Source: Paenibacillus glycinis
GTDB lineage: Bacteria; Bacillota; Bacilli; Paenibacillales; Paenibacillaceae
NCBI RefSeq assembly: GCF_009909185.1
Contig: NZ_JAAAMV010000012.1
Location: 1-64,000 of the forward strand
Length of the DNA: 64,000 bases
Direction of reading: 5' to 3'
Shown: positions 1 to 9,600 of the stretch, piece by piece
Position numbering within the stretch: position 1 is the first letter of the stretch
How the letters are laid out: each line of letters opens with the position of its first letter
Position numbers and translations under genes: made by a program
Notes under the pieces: generated by a model
Databases searched by the model: none
What the model was told of the DNA's origin: nothing
The model's input: only the letters and a program-made list of their open reading frames with translations

Positions 1-305
1 AACGCGCACCGATTGAGTATCGATGCGCGTTGGCTGCTTAGCTTTTTTCATTTGTCTACTTGACGGGGGTATGACCAATCGGACGGCGGTTTTTTTGGCA
101 CGGGGCCGGCTTGCGGCAGGCAAGATCGCCGTTCAAACCTATGTAAGGCGCAAGAAACGAAATGCCCGCCTGCACTTGACCTGAACCGGAACCGCGCAGC
201 TGCGATTTTTTACGTTCTTCGTCCAGTTTTCCCCGGTCACGGAATATTTACGCGAACATCAACGAAAACACGCTGCGGTCAGGGAAGCATGATAAGCTTC
301 GGCGG
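1..305. other. Gene-free left edge
   Basis: No open frame with a convincing start was found here. Positions 1-30 form an imperfect hairpin with arms AACGCGCA and TGCGCGTT, followed 13 bases later by a run of T, so it could be the terminator of a gene to the left of the window. The rest shows no recognisable signal. Confidence 0.4.
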
Positions 306-1445
306 CTAAACCAATCTGAACCCGCCGCCGTTATGAATCCGCCCGCCGCCGGCGAGATGATCGCGTACGATGCGCTGCAGCGACGTATGCGCCTGCGCGG
401 CCGGCACAACGGCAAGCCGCGTGCCGTAGCCGAACACGCGCTCCAGCGTCTGGCTCTCGTCCGACGAATTCGGGAGCAGCCGATAATCGCGCTGAAATCG
501 GACGATATTCGAGGATGCCGGCAGCAGCTCCCGGAACTGCGGGGCGAGCAGCCACGATTGGCAGACGAAGGCGCGAAACGGCTTGTCCGGGTAGTGCGCG
601 GCGGTGAAACGCAAAGCGTTGGCGTAGGAATCCCGGCAGGCTTCCGGCGACAACCGGTCGCCCTCGGGGACGTGGACGTTCAACACGGGATCGCCCTTTT
701 CCAGCGCGAGCTCCCATTCGTCCGCATCCAAGCGGATCGGCAATCGGCCCGCGGCACCCGCTTCCGATATCGGATGCCCTTCATGATGCCGCCCGTCGAA
801 CGAATAGGCCGACTCCCAAGCGCCCTCGGGATCATGCACCCCGCACGTGCCGTCCAGCTGTCCGTCCGCGCGGTATCGAATGCCCGCTTCCGACAGCACG
901 GCGACTTCCCCGGTCTTCCCGTGGCGAAACGCCTTTGCCTCGAGCGGATTGGCGATGTAATGGAACTGCAGCCGGCCCAGCCGGAACAGTTCCCCGCTCA
1001 GGTGTTGGTGCAGCCAATCGAGCTCGCTGAGTCCCCAGCGTCCATGGCGTTTGCGGTGGACTTCCATCCATAACGCGACGTCCTGCACGGTGTCGACCAA
1101 GACGCCGGCGGGCAGCCCCAACCGACGATAGCTCGCCCCCAGCAGCGGGATGGCTCCCGCATAGACGACGGCCGCCAGCGCCGCACCGTCCGCGCCGAAC
1201 GCCAGCAGCTCCCGGTTGGCCGTCTCCGGCGCTTGTCCGCGCTCCAAGAACAGCGCATGCCGGAAACGGCGGGCCGCTCCCGCCGATTCGGCATCCGATC
1301 CGATCCGCTCGGCCGCCTCGCTCAGCGCTCCCGTCACCTCGGCCGGGAACCGAACCGCCGCGCATATCCGCGCCATCATGCCCCGCTCCAACCAATCGCC
1401 GGCCTCGTTTAACGTCGTTAAATCCGTTATCGCTTGCTCGTCCAT
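306..1445 (-). CDS. acyltransferase-like protein (NAT_N/GNAT_C type)
   Basis: A 379-residue soluble protein with no signal peptide or membrane segment. Its layout resembles the two-domain bacterial acyltransferase-like family: a helical N-terminal half (about residues 1-130), then a C-terminal half with a GNAT-like fold (residues 140-379) containing DWLHQHLSGELFRLGRLQFH and the later stretch FRAFVCQSWLLAPQF. This is family resemblance from memory; the substrate is unknown. The start at 1445 is chosen because GAGGAGG lies 6 bases upstream; the open frame extends further with no better ribosome site. It stands alone, with no partner in an operon. Confidence 0.7.
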   Translation of the reverse strand: MDEQAITDLTTLNEAGDWLERGMMARICAAVRFPAEVTGALSEAAERIGSDAESAGAARRFRHALFLERGQAPETANRELLAFGADGAALAAVVYAGAIPLLGASYRRLGLPAGVLVDTVQDVALWMEVHRKRHGRWGLSELDWLHQHLSGELFRLGRLQFHYIANPLEAKAFRHGKTGEVAVLSEAGIRYRADGQLDGTCGVHDPEGAWESAYSFDGRHHEGHPISEAGAAGRLPIRLDADEWELALEKGDPVLNVHVPEGDRLSPEACRDSYANALRFTAAHYPDKPFRAFVCQSWLLAPQFRELLPASSNIVRFQRDYRLLPNSSDESQTLERVFGYGTRLAVVPAAQAHTSLQRIVRDHLAGGGRIHNGGGFRLV

Positions 1446-1636
1446 CTTCTTCCTCCTCGTCGGCCCCAACCAATCCCCCGGCGCCCATAAAACTCCCTTG
1501 CCCCACAATAGCAATTGCGGCGCAAGACGGCAAGCCTACGCTTGTCCCGCCGTTCCGCTGCCGCCTTGCGTACATCGCGACCAGCCCAAGATGGGTTCTT
1601 GCAACCTTCCCCCGCCCCCGAACGTCCAAATATTGT

Positions 1637-1843
1637 ATGCATACCCAACGACTGTTTGAATCGGAAGTCTTACGCCCCCCCCGGAGCGGAGAGCAGGACC
1701 CCGCTTATTATCAGATGGTCTTTTATGCAAATCGTCCGATTGCCTATGCATTCTCGATTGTCGACGACGGCGCGCAAATGTTCTTTTCGCCTTGGTCTAC
1801 AACAATCGTGGACGATGAGATCCGCAAATGGATTCATGCGTAA
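1637..1843 (+). CDS. small hypothetical protein, doubtful
   Basis: A 68-residue open frame starting with ATG. Its C-terminal half (AYYQMVFYANRPIAYAFSIV then FFSPWSTTIVDDEIRKW) has the hydrophobic pattern of a folded protein rather than of an antisense shadow. There is no convincing ribosome binding site, and a run of eight C at about 1675 lies in the frame. It could be a real small protein, or the remnant of a larger one that has lost its front end. It does not overlap any other likely gene. No family was recognised. Confidence 0.3.
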   Translation: MHTQRLFESEVLRPPRSGEQDPAYYQMVFYANRPIAYAFSIVDDGAQMFFSPWSTTIVDDEIRKWIHA

Positions 1844-1875
1844 GCAGCCGCGCATTTCCTCGTCCATAACCAGAA

Positions 1876-1902
1876 AGCCTTCGCCGGAAGCAGGCGAAGG
1901 CT
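1876..1902 (-). terminator. terminator of yidC
   Basis: Perfect 10-bp stem (AGCCTTCGCC and GGCGAAGGCT) with a 7-base loop, 20 bases after the yidC stop. On the minus strand it is followed by TTTCTGG, so the U tract is short. Confidence 0.7.
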
Positions 1903-1921
1903 GTACATGGAGTCGAATCTT

Positions 1922-2638
1922 TTATGCGGATCCCGGGACCGCTTGAGCGCCGGGCAACGGCGGGTAGAGCCGCTTGGCGATCAGCGTCTGCAAGATCATG
2001 ATCAGGCCGCCGACGCACCAATAGAGCGGCAGCGCGGCCGGGGCCGAGAACGAGAAGATGCCCATCATGACCGGGGACAGATAGACGAGCCAGCCCATGG
2101 CCTTCTGGCCGTTCTGCGGCGGCTGCGCGGACTGCGCGATGACGGCTTGCGCCAAGTATACGCCCGCCGCCAGGAAGGGCATGAACGGATCCGGGCTTCC
2201 CAGTTGGAACCACAGGAACGTGTGATGCGCGAGCTCCGGATTCGACCGGATCGCGTAATACAGGCCGGACAGGATCGGAATTTGCAGCAGCAGCGGCAGG
2301 CATCCGAGGCTGAACGGGCTGTAGCCGTGCTTGCCGTAGACGGCCATCGTTTCCTCCGTCTGCTTGCGCTGTTTATCCGGATCTTTGCTTTTTGCGTATT
2401 TGTGCTTGATCGCGTCGATTTCCGGCTGCATGGCCGCCATCTTGGCTCGCAAGCTTTGCTGTTTCTTGTACTGATTGATCATGAACGGCATCAGCGCCAG
2501 CCGGACGACGAGCGTGATCGCGACGAGCGCCAGCCCGAAGCTGCCTCCGAGCCACCCGGCGAAATGGTCGATCAGCCAGGAGAAAGGCGAGACGACGTAT
2601 TGATGGAATACTCCGATTTGAGCGTACATGTCAGGCAT
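1922..2638 (-). CDS. yidC: membrane protein insertase YidC/Oxa1 family
   Basis: A 238-residue membrane protein that places proteins into the cytoplasmic membrane, alone or with SecYEG. The family core is clear: a first conserved helix with ITLVVRLALMP carrying the groove arginine (R46), a charged cytoplasmic hairpin (about residues 55-100), then SPFSLGCLPLLLQIP and three further membrane helices ending in LYWCVGG and a short tail. It lacks the lipoprotein signal and Cys of the standard Gram-positive YidC (SpoIIIJ/YqjG), so it is probably an accessory paralogue rather than the main copy beside rnpA. The start at 2638 is preceded by AGGGAGG 9 bases upstream. A small membrane protein gene lies just upstream on the same strand. 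Confidence 0.9.
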   Translation of the reverse strand: MPDMYAQIGVFHQYVVSPFSWLIDHFAGWLGGSFGLALVAITLVVRLALMPFMINQYKKQQSLRAKMAAMQPEIDAIKHKYAKSKDPDKQRKQTEETMAVYGKHGYSPFSLGCLPLLLQIPILSGLYYAIRSNPELAHHTFLWFQLGSPDPFMPFLAAGVYLAQAVIAQSAQPPQNGQKAMGWLVYLSPVMMGIFSFSAPAALPLYWCVGGLIMILQTLIAKRLYPPLPGAQAVPGSA

Positions 2639-2661
2639 GCGAATAATCCTCCCTGTTGATG

Positions 2662-2928
2662 TTATGCGACGGGCATCAACAGGGACGCGCACGGGGATGA
2701 ATCATCGTCGGGCGCCTCTTTGCGCTTGGTCAACCGGGTAAGCCGCTGCCTGCGGGCGTGAACCGTGCCGGGCGGCTGCTGCGGCTCGGCCGGCGAGAAA
2801 TCCGCTTCGGCGGCCTTCGTCCAGCCTGCGGCGGCAGCTCCCGGGACTCCGAGCAAATAAAGATACGCCAAGGAAACGAGCGTGCAGATCGATAAGGCGT
2901 ACAGCAGCGCGTCATGAAGCTCGAACAA
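2662..2928 (-). CDS. small single-span membrane protein
   Basis: An 88-residue protein with one N-terminal membrane segment (about residues 8-35, LLYALSICTLVSLAYLYLLG) and a basic, disordered-looking tail. The start is TTG at 2928 with AGGGGGTG 7 bases upstream. It ends 23 bases before yidC on the same strand, so the two are probably co-transcribed. The order suggests a role at the membrane with the insertase, but that is inference from position only. No family was recognised. Confidence 0.6.
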   Translation of the reverse strand: MFELHDALLYALSICTLVSLAYLYLLGVPGAAAAGWTKAAEADFSPAEPQQPPGTVHARRQRLTRLTKRKEAPDDDSSPCASLLMPVA

Positions 2929-3132
2929 TGATGGTCACCCCCTCGCGTGCAATATCCGTCTATTCTAGTCCTAATCGCGGGGGAACGAATCGGTCTGAAG
3001 ACGGATGAGGCGCGGTTCCGTCGGCTGACCGCCAAACAACGAATACGCGGCTTACGCGGCCCCGGCTTAGAATGCGCTTGCAAGTAGTAAGGCACTAACC
3101 CGAAAGCACCGTTAACGACCCTAAGAAAGGCG

Positions 3133-4314
3133 ATGATTACATTGAAAATGAAATGGCTGGCAGCCGCGGCGCTTGTACTCTCGCTTGCGGCTCCTTCGCC
3201 GGCAAGCGCGGGCGCGCCGGCATATGCCCGACTGACCTGGGCAAACGGCGGAACGCAAGCGGCCGGAGACGCGATCATCAAGAACGGCGCGGTCTACCTG
3301 CAGGCGGATGCCTTCGAAATGGCGGGCTTGCGGCTGCAGTGGGACAAGTCGCATCAACGCGCGGATTTTATCGGGTACGGCAAAAGCGCGGCCGTTCGCG
3401 TAGGGAGCACCGCCGCCGTACTGGACGGCAATCCGGTCCGAGGTATGCCGGCTCCCTTCTCGTATCAGGGCAAGCTGTACGTCAGCGCTCGCTTCTTCGT
3501 CATGACGCTCGAGGGCGGCTCCATGGCTTGGGATGCGAAGAACCGCGTGTTCAGCGCCGGCGGCTTGCACACGTACGCGGGCGTCAGCCAAACCTACGGC
3601 GGCCGAACCTACAGCATCGTCAAGGCCACGGGCGAATTGTTCGCGAGCGGCGGCAAGCACGGCGCATCGGTCAAGCTGGCCGATCTCGGCTCCCCCCTTT
3701 ACGACGGCGTCTCGATGAGCTTCGAACCTACGAAGGGCGGGCTGCTCTACCTGACGATCCTGGACAATTACGGGGAGCCTCATCTGCATAATCATGCGTT
3801 CACGCTTATCCTGAAGAACGGCTCCGTCATTCGGAAGGCCGACGTCAACTATTGGCAGCGCTACGAGAACAACGTGACCGCCTACGGCAATCATCTGCTG
3901 CTGACGGACGGCAAAACGCTGCGTATCGTCGAGGATGGCACGGGAAACGTCGAACAAACGCTTGACCTGGTCAAGCTCGGCGGCGAGGACGACGATTACT
4001 TCGTCGAAGGCATCGCGGACGATTTCCTGCTGATCCGCCCGAACGGATCCGGCCTGCTCACGCTCGTCGATCGCCAATCCGGCGCCAGCGTCAAGCTGTA
4101 CGGCAAGCTGCTAAGCGCCGAAGGCATGGAATACGCAACGACGAACGATGTGCCCTACCGCGGCGATATGCTGCATTACGTGAAACGAAACGGTTCCGCG
4201 CTGTACTTCGAGGACAACGGCCCGTTTGCGAAAAGCAACGCTCCGTTAATCTTTTCGCTGCCTATTCCGGCCGGCGGCGGCGCGGTCGGCGCAGACGCCG
4301 CGAAGCAAAAATAA
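3133..4314 (+). CDS. exported protein with copper-amine-oxidase-type stalk domain
   Basis: A 393-residue exported protein. A signal peptide covers about residues 1-27 (KMKWLAAAALVLSLAAPSPA then SAG). Residues 30-145 look like the copper amine oxidase N-terminal (stalk) domain common in Paenibacillus wall proteins: NGAVYLQADAFEMAGL, then GKLYVSARFFVM and MAWDAKNRVF. Residues 150-393 have repeated short beta-strand units such as LLLTDGKTLRIVEDGTGN and may form a small propeller. The start is uncertain: ATG at 3133 is only 2 bases from GAAAGG, while TTG at 3142 sits 11 bases from it and gives a tidier signal peptide. The function is unknown; a wall-associated role is inferred. Confidence 0.8.
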   Translation: MITLKMKWLAAAALVLSLAAPSPASAGAPAYARLTWANGGTQAAGDAIIKNGAVYLQADAFEMAGLRLQWDKSHQRADFIGYGKSAAVRVGSTAAVLDGNPVRGMPAPFSYQGKLYVSARFFVMTLEGGSMAWDAKNRVFSAGGLHTYAGVSQTYGGRTYSIVKATGELFASGGKHGASVKLADLGSPLYDGVSMSFEPTKGGLLYLTILDNYGEPHLHNHAFTLILKNGSVIRKADVNYWQRYENNVTAYGNHLLLTDGKTLRIVEDGTGNVEQTLDLVKLGGEDDDYFVEGIADDFLLIRPNGSGLLTLVDRQSGASVKLYGKLLSAEGMEYATTNDVPYRGDMLHYVKRNGSALYFEDNGPFAKSNAPLIFSLPIPAGGGAVGADAAKQK

Positions 4315-4316
4315 AA

Positions 4317-4347
4317 GCCTCGGTCCCATGCGATCGGGGACCAAGGC
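4317..4347 (+). terminator. terminator after the stalk-domain gene
   Basis: Hairpin with arms GCCT-GGTCCC and GGGACC-AGGC, one mismatch, directly after the stop codon. There is no strong T tract, so efficiency is unclear. Confidence 0.5.
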
Positions 4348-4369
4348 GGCTTAACGGATTACGATTTTA

Positions 4370-4515
4370 TTTTCCTCTGTCTGCGGGCAGTGGCAGTTCG
4401 ACAACGGTCCGCGTACCACGGACCGCGACCCGGAATCGAACGCCGCGAAACAAGCAAGCCTCGTTTAACCAGTAACCAACAGGCAGAGGGCCTCCGATTT
4501 CGTCGGGGGCTTCTT
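4370..4515 (+). ncRNA. possible small RNA ending in a terminator-like hairpin
   Basis: Between two convergent genes there are two hairpins: CGGTCCG/CGGACCG at 4405-4425 and CCTCCGA/TCGGGGG at 4491-4509. The second is followed on the plus strand by CTTCTTTGT, as in an intrinsic terminator. No plus-strand gene ends here, since the stalk-domain gene has its own hairpin at 4317. A short transcript is possible but no known RNA family was recognised. Confidence 0.2.
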
Positions 4516-4517
4516 TG

Positions 4518-6590
4518 TCATTCAGCCCGGCGCGCCCGTTTCAGCACGCGGATGCCGCTGATCTCCAGCTCGATCGGCGACGCTGCCGGAACGCCGGCAA
4601 GCAGGTCTGCGTACGACACCCCGTCCAGCTCCACCGTATGCGCCTCGCCGCTGAAGTTCATAAGGAAGACGTAGTCGCTCTCGCCGTCCGTGCGCAGCTG
4701 CGCGGTGACGCCCGCCGGGAGCGCCGAGCCGATCGCCCGGAGCGCGCCGGTCTCCTCGAGTATGCGGCCGATGAAGTCCGCGAGGAACGGCTCCTTGTTG
4801 CGCGACGCCACGTAGTATGCCTTGCCCCGGCCGAGATTGTTGACCGTCAGCGCCGGACGTCCCGCGTAGAAATCGCTCCCGTACACGGCCAGCGCTTCCG
4901 CGCCTTCCAGGTGAATCAGGTCGCATAGTTCATAGGCTTCGTACGAGCCGCTCAGTCCGAGCGCATTGCCGTCCACGAGCTTCGCTTCGTTCGTCTGGCC
5001 GTCGTGCAGCGCGTCGAGCTCTTCGGACCGGATGCCGAGCGTCTTGCGCAGCGGTCCCGGAAACCCGCCGAGGAAGCATAAGTCCGTCTCGTCCGCGATG
5101 CCGGACCAATAGGTCGCGACGAACGTGCCGCCCGCTTCGACGAACCGCTCGATCCGCTCGCCCACGCCAGATCTGACCATATACAGCATCGGCGCGACGA
5201 GCACCTTGTACCCCGAGAAATCGGCGTCCATGCCGACGATGTCCACGGGAACGCCCGCCTCCCAGAACGGCCGGTAGAAGGACTGCATCGTCTCCTTGAG
5301 ATGCAGCCCCGCGTTGCGCGGTCCTTGCGCATCCTGCACCGCCCAGCGATTCTCCGTATCGTGGATGATCGCCACGTCCGGCTTGACGCTCGTGCCGACG
5401 ACCTCCGCCAGCTTCTCGAGCGCTTCGCCGACCGACGCGACGTCGCGGAAGACGCGCGCATGCTCGTGGCCGGCGTGATCGACGACCGCGCCGTGGAGCT
5501 TCTCGCTCGCGCCCCGGCTTTTGCGCCATTGGAAGTACTGCACCGTGTCCGCGCCATGGGCAACCGCCTGCAACGATGCGAGCAGGTGCATATTCTCGCC
5601 CTTCAGCTTGCTGACCGGCTGCCAGTTGGTATTGCTCGGCGTGCTCTCCATGAGCATGAACGGCCGGCCGCCCTTGAGCGCGCGATAAAAGTCGTGATTG
5701 AACGCGGTCCAGGCGCCGACGGCCGCATCGCCTTGGCGGTCGTGCCACGTCGGATACGAGTCCCACGACACGACGTCGAGCGCGTCCGCGAACTTCCGGT
5801 AATCGAGTCCGTCGAAGTCCTCCATGAAATTCGCCGTCGCCGGCATATCCGGCTCCAATTCGCGGATCGGCGCCAGCTCGTGCTTATAAAAGTCGAGGGT
5901 GCGGTCGGTGACGAAGCGCCGCCAATCGAGATTCATCGCGTGCACCTGCGTCTCGCCGCGCGGAGACGGCGGTTCGAGCTGCGACCAGTCGGTGAAAGTA
6001 TGGCTCCAGAAGGAGGCCCACCACGCGTGATTCAACGCCTCCAGCGTGCCGTACTTCGCGCGAAGCCATTCGCGAAACGCGTCCCGGCACAGCTCGCAGT
6101 GGCAGTCTCCGCCGTATTCGTTCGAGATATGCCAGCCGATGACGGCCGGATGCTTCGCGTACCGCTCGGCGAGCTTGCGGTTCATGATCGACACCTTCTC
6201 GCGGTAGACCGGCGACGTGTAGCAGTGATTGTGCCGGAAACCGTGCAGGTTGCGCACGCGGTTCGCGCCGACGCGCAGCACCTCGGGATATTTCCGCGAC
6301 ATCCAGGCCGGCCGCGCGCCGCTCGGCGTGGCGAGGAACGCATAGATGCCGTTCGCCGCGAACGAATCGAGCAGGCGGTCGAGCCATTCGAACGTAAACG
6401 CGCCTTCTTCCGGTTCGAGCGCGGTCCAGGCGAAGATGCCGACCGACATCACGTTCGCGCGGGCGAGCTTCATCAGGCGAATGTCTTCGGCCAGGATGTC
6501 CGGGTAGCGCTGCCACTGCTCCGGGTTGTAGTCGGCCCCGTGTAGCATTCGGGGCACTTTGCTGCTGATGGGGGGATATTTGACGCTCAC
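4518..6590 (-). CDS. beta-galactosidase, GH42 family
   Basis: A 690-residue cytoplasmic glycoside hydrolase of family GH42, which removes terminal beta-D-galactose from oligosaccharides. Counting from the GTG start at 6590, the acid/base glutamate is E158 in HISNEYGG and the nucleophile is E315 in FMLMESTPS. Cysteines 123, 163, 165 and 168 match the zinc site known in this family. The order is TIM barrel (about 15-390), trimerisation domain (395-610) and a C-terminal beta domain. There is no signal peptide. GTG is chosen over the upstream ATG because AAGGTGA lies just before it. It is the last gene of the importer operon, 68 bases after the secreted hydrolase gene, and probably acts on imported products. 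Confidence 0.95.
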   Translation of the reverse strand: MSVKYPPISSKVPRMLHGADYNPEQWQRYPDILAEDIRLMKLARANVMSVGIFAWTALEPEEGAFTFEWLDRLLDSFAANGIYAFLATPSGARPAWMSRKYPEVLRVGANRVRNLHGFRHNHCYTSPVYREKVSIMNRKLAERYAKHPAVIGWHISNEYGGDCHCELCRDAFREWLRAKYGTLEALNHAWWASFWSHTFTDWSQLEPPSPRGETQVHAMNLDWRRFVTDRTLDFYKHELAPIRELEPDMPATANFMEDFDGLDYRKFADALDVVSWDSYPTWHDRQGDAAVGAWTAFNHDFYRALKGGRPFMLMESTPSNTNWQPVSKLKGENMHLLASLQAVAHGADTVQYFQWRKSRGASEKLHGAVVDHAGHEHARVFRDVASVGEALEKLAEVVGTSVKPDVAIIHDTENRWAVQDAQGPRNAGLHLKETMQSFYRPFWEAGVPVDIVGMDADFSGYKVLVAPMLYMVRSGVGERIERFVEAGGTFVATYWSGIADETDLCFLGGFPGPLRKTLGIRSEELDALHDGQTNEAKLVDGNALGLSGSYEAYELCDLIHLEGAEALAVYGSDFYAGRPALTVNNLGRGKAYYVASRNKEPFLADFIGRILEETGALRAIGSALPAGVTAQLRTDGESDYVFLMNFSGEAHTVELDGVSYADLLAGVPAASPIELEISGIRVLKRARRAE

Positions 6591-6658
6591 GCTTTCACCT
6601 TTTTCACTCGTTATTCGTTGCGGCCGCAACGCCCGTCTTGCGAGCGTTGTACCGCTGG

Positions 6659-9600
6659 TTAGAGCTTCTGCACGTTAAAATCGTCGAAATACGCTTTTTG
6701 CATATGCGAGTATACGCCCGCTTTGCCGCAGGAAAAGGCGGATGCCGTCCCGCTGGCGAGCAGCTGGCCGTCGATGAAGCCTTTGACCGAATTGCCGTTC
6801 GCTTCCATCCGGAAGGCATGGTAGCTTCCGGCCGAAGGATCCGCGATGACGGGCGATGTGCCCAGTATCGTCTCGGCGCCGTTTTGCACTTTGATCAGCG
6901 AAACCACGTGATAGTAGCCTGAATAACTCATATAGTAATAATTGCTGGCGTTCTGATATCTCGCGATCAAGCCGACGCGATCATGCCAACTGTCGACTTT
7001 GATCTTGGCTTCGACGCTGTAATTCGTCCATGCGCCCGGGGCCGGGCATGGTTCCGGTCCCGTTACCGACCTGGTCCCGCCGGAGGCTGCGTTATCGGAC
7101 AGGTAAGCCTTCGTGCTGCCGTCCTTGACGACATAGAAGCTGCCCCAACCGCCTACGACCGTCCAGGCGCTCAGATCCGCGTCATCGAAGTTAGCCGCGA
7201 ACAGCGTGCTCGTGGTCGTCGCCACGGCTTCGCCGCCGGCATCCGACAACCGGTCTTCGAGGTCGTACGCTTTCACTTCGTAATGGTACGTCGTGGAAAT
7301 CGTCAGCCCCGTATCCTTATAGCTTTGGAAGGCTCCGTTGACGGCGGCGATCTCGCTGCCGTTCCGGTACACCTTATAGCCTCTGACGCCCGTCTCGTCG
7401 GCGGGCGCCTGCCAGGACAAGCCGATCTCGGAGGCCGAGAGCGGCACCGCGGTCAAGCCCGCGGGAGCGGCCGGCGCCGAACGGTCGTAATGCCGGACCA
7501 CCACGTTATCGAAAGCGACCGGCCCGGTTGAACCGGAGACAAGGCCTGCCTTGCCTGCGGCAAGCGACGCGTCGACGGCGGTGACGACCGGATCGCCGTT
7601 CAGGTAGCCGACAAGCGTCGTGCCTATCGTCTCGAATCGCAGCTTATACGGCGTTCCGGCTGCAATGGACGGCAGTCCGTCCGCCGTTTGGACGACGGTA
7701 TCCGCTCCGCCGACGCGTTTCTTGATCGCGGCTTTGCCCGCGTCGGCCTCGTACGCAAACGCATAATAATCGTCGTTGTCCGCATAGCCGGCCAACAGAC
7801 CGACCTCGCCTTCGCCATTCGCCGCGCTGACGTCGGCTTCGATCGCATAGTCGCCGCCGTGCGTCGCGTCGATCACGGATCGGCCGGCGGCTTCGGCGCG
7901 ATACGCGTCATTCCCTCCGCTCGATACCACGCTCCATGGTCCCGCCGCCGGCGTCCAACCGTTCGCGTCGCCGTCCTCGAAATCGTCCTCGAACATCGGG
8001 TCGTAGACCAGCTCGAACGCGAACCCTTTGTCCGTGTCGAGCTGCACGGCAATGCCGTCGCCCGACGCCGTTACCGGTATCTCCTGCAGCCTGATGCCGT
8101 TCAGCGCCAGCTTGTAGGCTTTGTATCCGGCTGCGGGCCGATCCGTCGCGAGCCGGACCTCGGCGGTCTGCTCCTTGGCGAGCGTAGGGAGCGCGCCTTT
8201 ATAATATCGCACCTTGCCGTTCGGCAGCTGGATCGTCTGCTCGCCCGTCGCCGCGACGTCGGTCGTGTAGATCAGCAGCAGCCTGTCGCTCTCTCCTAAC
8301 GCGTTGTTGTCTAACGAGGAGGCGAGGAACGTTCCTTTGTTCACGTCGCCCGTCACCGACACGGAGCCGAGATCGAGCGCCTGATTGTCCATCGTTCCCG
8401 CTGCCGCAACGACCTTCGGCGTCCGAACCATGTACGTGTTCGTATTCAGATCGAACAGCAGCTCGCCCGTATCGGACAGCAGCTTGTCGTCATCCAATGC
8501 GTCCAGCATGGCCGTCTTCGCCGGAGAAGCATCCAGCGAACCGATCATCGCTTCCGCCGCTTGCCGATCCGTCATCGCGCTCGTAATCGCGATCTTGTTC
8601 GCCGCGGGGAAATCGCCCGCCGCGATCTGCGCCTTGGTCAGCTCGGGCGTGATCTTATACACCGCGAACGGCTGTCCCGGATTGTCCGCATACACCGTTG
8701 CCGTATTGAACAAATGCGGGATATACATCATGTTGGCGATATAAGCCTCGCTCTCGGAAGCGGCCCCCGTGTCGCCTGCCCATGCCTTATCCCATACGAG
8801 GGCGAACTTCGGCGCGCTTGCCTGAACGGCGCCCGTGCGGTACAGCAGCGCGGCCTCGGACTCCGAGATGATCGCCAGCGGGTCGTTCGCGATCGAGAAC
8901 GTCTCCGGCGTTCCAAGCTTGGCATTGGAATAGGCGTCGCCGACATGCATGCCGAACGAATACCGGTTCATCATATCCCAGCTTTGGAACGCCCCGATCG
9001 CGCCGTTGAAGATGCCGACTTCCTCGCGGCCCTTGGCCGGGAACGTATCCTGGAATTCCGTCAGGATGAAAGGCGTATCGTATTTCTGCCTTAAAGCCAG
9101 CGAAGGATAATAGTTTAAGAACAAACGGTCTGTCCCGTAATCCTTCGGATAGTTCGCTATGGTCGCAGCGTCGAACGACATGCTCAGGCGCGGGTATTTG
9201 AGCGGGTTGTACTCGAAGCCGTACTGACTGTTATTCACCGGAGCCGAATCCGTGACGAATTGGTGATACAGATGCGTCTCGAAGACGTCGGACGCTTGGT
9301 CGCGCCAAAAGTTCACGTTCGGACTGATGATATAGTTCAATCCTCCGACCGGCGCTTTGACCTCAAGCGCCTGCTTCAAATAATCGCGCATCCCGTTCGC
9401 GGCCGCGATGGTTTTCGCCGAGTAATAAGCGCTTAATTGGTCCTTGATCGTGCCGCTCGCATCCCAGTATTGATTGGGCATCGACGAGACCGCGGCCGCG
9501 CCGCGATCGCCCAGATAAGCATTGAAATCCAACAGCAGCTCGTCGCGAAACTTCTGCGTCATGGAGCTCAGCTTCATGTTCAGGACGAGCGATTCGTTCC

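Noticed and set aside
4425-4445. tRNA T-arm-like sequence (GGAATCGAACG)
   Set aside because: No acceptor stem, D arm or anticodon arm could be placed around it on either strand.
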